DNA from: Paenibacillus xerothermodurans
Lineage (GTDB): Bacteria; Bacillota; Bacilli; Paenibacillales; NBRC-103111
Assembly: GCF_002220865.2 (NCBI RefSeq)
Contig: NZ_NHRJ02000002.1
Coordinates: forward strand, 372,001-436,000
Reading direction: 5' to 3'
Length of the DNA stretch: 64,000 nt
Made by a program: the position numbers and the translations under genes. This document shows positions 59,178 through 64,000 of this stretch, in pieces. Position 1 is the first letter of the stretch, and each line of letters starts with the position of its first letter. The notes beneath the pieces are model-generated. The model worked only from the letters and a program-made list of their open reading frames with translations, had not been told where the DNA came from and ran no database searches.

Positions 59178-60338
59178 TCATCCTCTCATCTCGGCCTTTA
59201 GTGGAGTGATAATCTCGCCATCGGCTATCAAAGTGATGGTCTGCTGCTCGCCTGGCGCTCCGACAATGGAACCGTCCTTGACTACAGCACCTTCCCCGAT
59301 AATAGATTTATATATTTGCACGTTATTTCCAATGCGTACGTTGGGCATAATAACGGAATCTTTAATCAGACTCCCTTCACCAACCTCCACACCGTAAAAC
59401 AACACGGAATGATCCACTTGGCCAAACACGCTGCATCCCTCGTTCACCAGTGACCGCCGGATTTGTGCCGTAGGGGCGATGTATTGTCCGGGTTGACAAG
59501 GGTTCACCGAGTAAATGCGCCATTCCTGGTCATTCAGGTTGAACTCCGGCTCATCCTCCAGCAGGTCCATGCTGGCTTCCCAGAGGCTGTCAATCGTGCC
59601 TACATCCTTCCAATAGCCTTGGAACGGATAAGCCATCAGCTTCTTCTGCTCCCTCAGCATTAAGGGAATGATGTCTTTGCCAAAATCGTGGCTGGATTCA
59701 GGATTGCGTTCATCCTTGATCAAGTAGTCCTTGAGCAGCTGCCAGTTGAATATATAAATGCCCATGGAAGCGAGATTACTTTGGGGTTCTTTCGGCTTTT
59801 CGATGAATTCAGTGATGCGATGCGATGGGTCGGTATTCATGATGCCGAAACGGCTCGCTTCCTCCCACTTCACTCCAATCACAGCGATCGTCGCGTCCGC
59901 GCCCGTTGATTTGTGAAAATTCAGCATCACATCGTAATCCATTTTATAAATATGGTCGCCGGAAATAACCAACACATATTCCGGGTCGTATTGTTCGATG
60001 AAGGAAATGTTGCGATAGATCGCATTGGCTGTGCCGGAGTACCATGCGCCGCCCGTTTGCTCCATGTATGGAGGCAGCAGGCTGACTCCGCCGTTTTGCC
60101 GGTCAAGGTCCCAAGGTGCGCCAATGCCGATATAATTGTTCAGCACGAGAGGCTGATACTGGGTTAGCACGCCGACCGTATCGATGCCCGAATTTGTGCA
60201 GTTGCTCAACGTGAAATCAATGATGCGGTATTTCCCGCCAAAGTGGACCGCGGGCTTCGCGAGCTTACTTGTCAGCGCCCCGAGCCGTCTTCCCTCGCCG
60301 CCTGCAAGCAGCATGCCTACCGTTTCCTTTTTACGCAT
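59178..60338 (-). CDS. glgC: Glucose-1-phosphate adenylyltransferase
   Basis: GlgC makes ADP-glucose from ATP and glucose 1-phosphate, the committed step to glycogen. This 386-residue protein has [20 protein letters not shown] near 9-28 (intact pyrophosphorylase loop), IVDFTLSNC-type [15 protein letters not shown] near 41, [13 protein letters not shown] near 130, SRFGIMNTD and FIEKPKEP near 170-190, and a beta-helix C-terminus. The start at 60338 has GAGGGG upstream and overlaps the glgB stop by 8 bases. Confidence 0.97.
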   Translation of the reverse strand: MRKKETVGMLLAGGEGRRLGALTSKLAKPAVHFGGKYRIIDFTLSNCTNSGIDTVGVLTQYQPLVLNNYIGIGAPWDLDRQNGGVSLLPPYMEQTGGAWYSGTANAIYRNISFIEQYDPEYVLVISGDHIYKMDYDVMLNFHKSTGADATIAVIGVKWEEASRFGIMNTDPSHRITEFIEKPKEPQSNLASMGIYIFNWQLLKDYLIKDERNPESSHDFGKDIIPLMLREQKKLMAYPFQGYWKDVGTIDSLWEASMDLLEDEPEFNLNDQEWRIYSVNPCQPGQYIAPTAQIRRSLVNEGCSVFGQVDHSVLFYGVEVGEGSLIKDSVIMPNVRIGNNVQIYKSIIGEGAVVKDGSIVGAPGEQQTITLIADGEIITPLKAEMRG

Positions 60339-62277
60339 CAACACGATCCCCTCTCGTTTTCTTGGTGCTGCTTGCTTTCCGCCCAATCTGCACCGGCCTG
60401 AGTACGATGGTCGCCAGCGGTGGGACAACTATCTGCAGACTGAACGGCTGTGAATGCCATGAAAAGGCCTCTGTTTTGAGCTTTCCGCGGTTTATGAGCC
60501 CTGACCCGCCGTAGGCAGGGAGATCGCTGTTAAAACATTCCTGATATACACCGGCAAAAGGCACTCCGATACGGTACGTATTGAACGTCTGTGGAGTGAA
60601 GTTGCAGAGAATAACCAAAAAATCGTCCGGATCGGCCGACTTCCGCATAAAAGTTACTATGCTCTGCCCGCTATCATGCGGATCGATCCAGGCAAAACCT
60701 TCCGGCTGATGGTCAAGTTCCCATAATGATTTCTCCTGCAAATACAACCGGTTAAGGTCGCGGACATACTGATGCATCGAGCGGTGGCTGTCGTACTCGA
60801 GTATCTCCCAATCGAGATCCTCCAGGTCCTTCCACTCATCGAATTGTCCGAACTCGCCACCCATGAACAGCAGTTTTTTGCCGGGATGATTCATCATATA
60901 GCCGTACAGCACGCGCAGATTCGCGAATTTGCGCCAGTAATCGCCGGGCATCTTGTTTAACAAAGACTTTTTGCCGTGCACAACCTCATCATGGGACAAC
61001 GGCAGCACATAATTTTCGGAAAAAGCGTACATAAACGAGAAGGTTAATAGATTGTGGCTGCCGGAACGAAAATACGGGTCGGTTTCCATATAACGCAGCA
61101 TGTCATTCATCCAGCCCATGTTCCACTTATAATTGAAGCCCAGTCCCCCGTCGTGCACCGGAGCGGTCACCTGCGGCCAGTCCGTCGAGTCCTCCGCCAT
61201 CATCAGCGCATCGGGGTAGTGAGCGAACACGGTTTGATTAAGCTTTTTGATGAAATTTATCGCATCGGTGTTTTCGTCACCGCCGTGCTCGTTCTTGGTC
61301 CAGTGCAACTCAGGCTTGCCGAAATTCAAATAAAGCAGACTGGCCACGGCATCCACCCGCAGACCGTCGATATGATACATATCCATCCAGAACAAAGCGT
61401 TGGAGATTAGAAAGCTGATGACTTCAGGCTTCGAAAAATCGAATGAAAGTGTTCCCCACTCCGGTTTTTCCGCGAGCCGCGGGTCGTTATATTCATACAG
61501 AGGTTCGCCGTCGAATTGCCTTAAACCGTGCGCATCTTTCACAAAGTGGCCGGGAACCCAATCCAGAATGACGGCAATTCCGGCCTGATGGCATCGGTCG
61601 ACGAAATACATAAAATCTTTGGGCGTACCAAACCGGCTGGTCACCGAATAATATCCGGTCGCCTGGTAGCCCCATGACCGGTCATATGGATGCTCCGCAA
61701 GCGGGAGCAGCTCAATGTGCGTGTAGCCCATATCAACCACATAGTCCACCAGCTCATCGGCGAGTTCACGGTACGTGTAATACTCACCGTCCGGCTTCTT
61801 TTTCCAGGTGCCCATATGAACTTCGTAGATATTCATCGGGCGGTTGTAGGCCGGCTTCGCGGACTTGCTGTGCTGCCAATCGTCGTCATGCCACTGGTAT
61901 CCTTCTAAGGCAGCAATTCGTGATGCGGTGCCCGGCTTCAGTTCGGATTGAAATGCGTACGGGTCCGCTTTACGGATGACTTCTCCATACCGCGTAACAA
62001 TTTCGTACTTGTACAAGCCGCCCTCATCTATGCCTGGCACAAACAGGCTCCATACACCCGAGGTGCTGATCTTGCGCATGCTGTATTCCGTACCGTCCCA
62101 CCCGTTGAAGTCGCCGATTACGCGTACTTCCAAAGCATGCGGCGCCCACACGGCGAACCGCACGCCTCGCACATCGCCTTGTTTCATCACTTGAGCACCC
62201 AGTACCCGGTAGCTGTGATACAGGCTGCCTTCGTGAAACAAGAAGAGATCTTCCGGACCGGGGATTGTGCTTAACAT
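60331..62277 (-). CDS. glgB: 1,4-alpha-glucan branching enzyme (GH13)
   Basis: This 648-residue branching enzyme adds alpha-1,6 branches. An N-terminal CBM48 domain ([20 protein letters not shown] near 40) precedes the GH13 barrel. The nucleophile motif is [12 protein letters not shown] near 305, the acid AEDSTDWP near 355, and the third acid [15 protein letters not shown] near 425. The preferred start is ATG 62277 (GGGGATG about 9 bases upstream) over one four codons earlier, which abuts the GGGG. It is first in the glgBCDA operon. Confidence 0.96.
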   Translation of the reverse strand: MLSTIPGPEDLFLFHEGSLYHSYRVLGAQVMKQGDVRGVRFAVWAPHALEVRVIGDFNGWDGTEYSMRKISTSGVWSLFVPGIDEGGLYKYEIVTRYGEVIRKADPYAFQSELKPGTASRIAALEGYQWHDDDWQHSKSAKPAYNRPMNIYEVHMGTWKKKPDGEYYTYRELADELVDYVVDMGYTHIELLPLAEHPYDRSWGYQATGYYSVTSRFGTPKDFMYFVDRCHQAGIAVILDWVPGHFVKDAHGLRQFDGEPLYEYNDPRLAEKPEWGTLSFDFSKPEVISFLISNALFWMDMYHIDGLRVDAVASLLYLNFGKPELHWTKNEHGGDENTDAINFIKKLNQTVFAHYPDALMMAEDSTDWPQVTAPVHDGGLGFNYKWNMGWMNDMLRYMETDPYFRSGSHNLLTFSFMYAFSENYVLPLSHDEVVHGKKSLLNKMPGDYWRKFANLRVLYGYMMNHPGKKLLFMGGEFGQFDEWKDLEDLDWEILEYDSHRSMHQYVRDLNRLYLQEKSLWELDHQPEGFAWIDPHDSGQSIVTFMRKSADPDDFLVILCNFTPQTFNTYRIGVPFAGVYQECFNSDLPAYGGSGLINRGKLKTEAFSWHSQPFSLQIVVPPLATIVLRPVQIGRKASSTKKTRGDRVDA

Positions 62278-62642
62278 AGATGGTTTCATCCCCTATTCTC
62301 TAAATTATCTGCCTATCCTAAAAAATACTACATGCCCCTGTAAATTCCTGCTTTGCTTGAAATTTGTTGATGATGTGGATAAAAAGTGCTGCGCACTCCA
62401 CTTCTCTATTACCCACAGAAGCAGGAATGTACACTGCCATTTAAATGCTGTTTTTCATATAATTGCATTTTGGCCGATGGGACACCGATTGAAGTATATT
62501 CAGGAACGTTAAATATATGTTTGATGCGGGCGAAAAACTGTGGTGTGAGCCCAACTTTTTAATCCAAGCAATTTCGTGTACAATATGAGGGGATTATCAG
62601 CTCATGGAAATTAGGGGAAAAAGACAGAAGGAAGGTACCGTA
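62278..62642. other. Divergent intergenic region, glg operon / methyltransferase
   Basis: These 365 bases separate glgB from the methyltransferase gene. On the plus strand TACAAT (62579-62584) with a weak TTTTTA (62556-62561) 17 bases before may be the methyltransferase promoter. On the minus strand the AT-rich stretch near 62300-62350 should hold the glg promoter. In B. subtilis that operon is sigma-E dependent, but I find no convincing sigma-E match. No small gene is supported. Confidence 0.5.
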
Positions 62643-63506
62643 ATGTTTGCAGCACACGATTGGAAGGATTATGAGGTTATCGATACAGGCGACGGAGAAA
62701 AGCTGGAAAGATGGGGCAGCATTGTCCTGCGCCGGCCCGATCCGCAGATCATTTGGCCGATAGCGAAAGAAACGGGGCGCTGGAGAAACCCGGACGCTCA
62801 CTACCACCGGAGCTCAAGCGGCGGCGGCCAATGGGAATATAAGCAGGATTTACCGGAACGCTGGACTATCGGTTACGATAAACTGCGTTTTCACATCAAG
62901 CCCACCAATTTTAAGCATACCGGCTTGTTTCCGGAGCAGGCGGCCAATTGGAAGTGGATGATGGAGAAAATCCAAGGCGCCGGCCGCAAGATTCGTGTAT
63001 TAAATTTATTCGCATACACAGGGGGCGCCTCCGTTGCCTGTGCCTTCGCCGGCGCGGATGTGGTTCATGTCGACGCCTCCAAGGGAGTAGTGCAGTGGGC
63101 GAAGGAGAACTTGCAGTTTTCCGGACTCGGAGAGCGGCCGGTACGGTTTATCACGGATGACGTATTTAAGTTCGTCCAGCGTGAGCAGCGCCGCGGAAGC
63201 AAATACGACGCAATCATCATGGATCCGCCCTCATACGGCCGTGGTCCCGGCGGAGAAACCTGGAAGCTTGAAACGAACTTGTTTCCGTTCGTCGAATCGT
63301 GCATGGAGATCATGTCCGACAGGCCGCTGTTTATGCTGATCAACTCATACACCACCGGCATATCCGCTACGGTGCTCAAAAATATATTGGCCATGTCGCT
63401 TGGGACGAGGTATGGCGGTAATATCACGTGCGGTGAAATCGGTCTGCCCATAACCGCGTCAAAGCTGATGCTGCCCTGCGGCATCCTCGCTCGCTGGGAG
63501 GCTTAA
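62643..63506 (+). CDS. RlmI/RlmK-like class I SAM-dependent rRNA methyltransferase
   Basis: This 287-residue methyltransferase has motif I VLNLFAYTGGASVACAFAGA near 118, the acidic loop VVHVDASKGVVQWAKEN near 140, and motif IV IIMDPPSYGRGPGGETWKLE near 190, where the DPPS(Y/F) of RlmI-type enzymes is clear. It lacks the N-terminal PUA domain of RlmI and probably acts on rRNA. The start at 62643 follows AAGGAAGG. Three bases separate it from the pseudouridine synthase gene, so the pair is one RNA-modification unit. Confidence 0.88.
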   Translation: MFAAHDWKDYEVIDTGDGEKLERWGSIVLRRPDPQIIWPIAKETGRWRNPDAHYHRSSSGGGQWEYKQDLPERWTIGYDKLRFHIKPTNFKHTGLFPEQAANWKWMMEKIQGAGRKIRVLNLFAYTGGASVACAFAGADVVHVDASKGVVQWAKENLQFSGLGERPVRFITDDVFKFVQREQRRGSKYDAIIMDPPSYGRGPGGETWKLETNLFPFVESCMEIMSDRPLFMLINSYTTGISATVLKNILAMSLGTRYGGNITCGEIGLPITASKLMLPCGILARWEA

Positions 63507-63509
63507 CGT

Positions 63510-64000
63510 ATGCCGCAAGCCTCACTGCCGGAGGTGCCCGTGCTGTATGAGGACAACCACGTGATCGTGGTAGTGAAGCCTGTAAACGTCCCGACCCAAG
63601 CGGACGATTCGCGGGATCCTGATCTGTTGACACTGATCAAGCAGGATTTGAAGCAACGACACCACAAGCCTGGTAACGTGTATCTGGGGCTTGTGCATCG
63701 GCTGGACCGGCCGGTCGGCGGTGTCATGGTATTCGCGAAGACGTCCAAGGCGGCGTCCCGCCTGTCCGATGCGGTTCGCACCCGCTCGATCGGCAAACGG
63801 TACACGGCCGTCGTCCACGGCAAGCCCAAGCAGCCGCAAGGCACGCTCCGGCACTATCTGCTTAAGGATACGAAATCTAATATGGTATGCGTGGTGCCTG
63901 AGAGCAAAGCCGGAGGCAAAGAGGCGATTTTAGATTACCGGCTGCTGGATCATGCCGACGGTCTATCTTTGATTGAAGTAGAGCTGCACACCGGACGCCC
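63510..64000 (+). CDS. RluA-family pseudouridine synthase (partial, runs off the right edge)
   Basis: The first 163 codons encode an RluA-type catalytic domain without an N-terminal S4 domain: VPVLYEDNHVIVVVKPVNVP near 8-27, then GLVHRLDRPVGGVMVFAKTS near 59, where Asp in HRLD is the catalytic residue. The usual HRLDxxTSG reads HRLDRPVGG here. The second domain half (RYTAVVHGKPKQPQGTL) follows, and the frame is cut after ELHTGR. It isomerises uridine in rRNA or tRNA; the site is unknown. Confidence 0.92.
   Translation, partial: MPQASLPEVPVLYEDNHVIVVVKPVNVPTQADDSRDPDLLTLIKQDLKQRHHKPGNVYLGLVHRLDRPVGGVMVFAKTSKAASRLSDAVRTRSIGKRYTAVVHGKPKQPQGTLRHYLLKDTKSNMVCVVPESKAGGKEAILDYRLLDHADGLSLIEVELHTGR

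Noticed and set aside
1-64000. tRNA, rRNA, insertion sequences, prophage or defence islands
   Set aside because: No T-loop-like tRNA 3' ends, transposase or integrase motifs, terminal inverted repeats or regular spacer arrays were seen on reading both strands.

Overview
The window looks like chromosome from a spore-forming, Gram-positive Bacillales, most like Paenibacillus or a close relative. Spore genes (spoVK, cotE, a CotA-like oxidase) sit beside housekeeping genes whose order recalls the Bacillus subtilis cotE-mutS-mutL ... miaA-hfq ... spoVK-hflX-ynbB-glnR-glnA region. Start codons are a mix of ATG, GTG and TTG behind strong purine-rich Shine-Dalgarno (SD) sites, and many genes end in clear intrinsic terminators. 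I saw no rRNA, tRNA, CRISPR array, insertion sequence or prophage.

Layout. 1-330: the last codons of lexA and its terminator. 329-5818 (minus): spoVK, hflX, an aluminium-resistance/YnbB-type PLP enzyme, glnR and glnA. 6151-18050 (minus): accessory genes lying between hfq and spoVK. These are a GH65 phosphorylase fused to beta-phosphoglucomutase, a zinc-starvation-like pair (COG0523 GTPase and zinc-free ribosomal protein L33) behind a Zur-type palindrome, an Hsp20, a DUF2294 protein, an alpha/beta hydrolase with an ADP-ribosylglycohydrolase, a lipoprotein cyclophilin and a class A penicillin-binding protein. 18183-29240 (minus): hfq, miaA, a methyltransferase, mutL, an S41 protease, mutS, a GS-like amidoligase and cotE. 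29351-34567: two FUSC-type exporters flanking an NMT1/SsuA-type ABC importer. 34742-37312: an M32 carboxypeptidase, a HesB-like protein and a beta-carbonic anhydrase. 37405-40717 (minus): DUF309, response regulator, histidine kinase and lipoprotein, tightly coupled. 40889-47032 (plus): two small conserved proteins, a GH18 enzyme with six N-terminal repeats, and a ferritin-like / multicopper oxidase / bacterioferritin-like trio. 47112-54645: a PsiE-like protein and a formate metabolism locus. fdhC, moaA, fdhD and DUF2294 run leftward, while the molybdenum formate dehydrogenase and DUF1641 run rightward. 54821-56370: an Mrp-type Fe-S carrier and a small unknown. 56491-62277 (minus): glycogen operon glgBCDA. 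62643-64000: an RlmI-like methyltransferase and the start of an RluA-family pseudouridine synthase.

The parts that most deserve a second look are: the structured leader of the formate dehydrogenase gene, where a terminator sits between promoter and start codon and its loop is complementary to the SD; the amidoligase placed between cotE and mutS; the duplicated upstream element shared by the two ferritin-like genes; and the Zur-like zinc locus. All functional calls are by motif recognition and gene order, with no database search.
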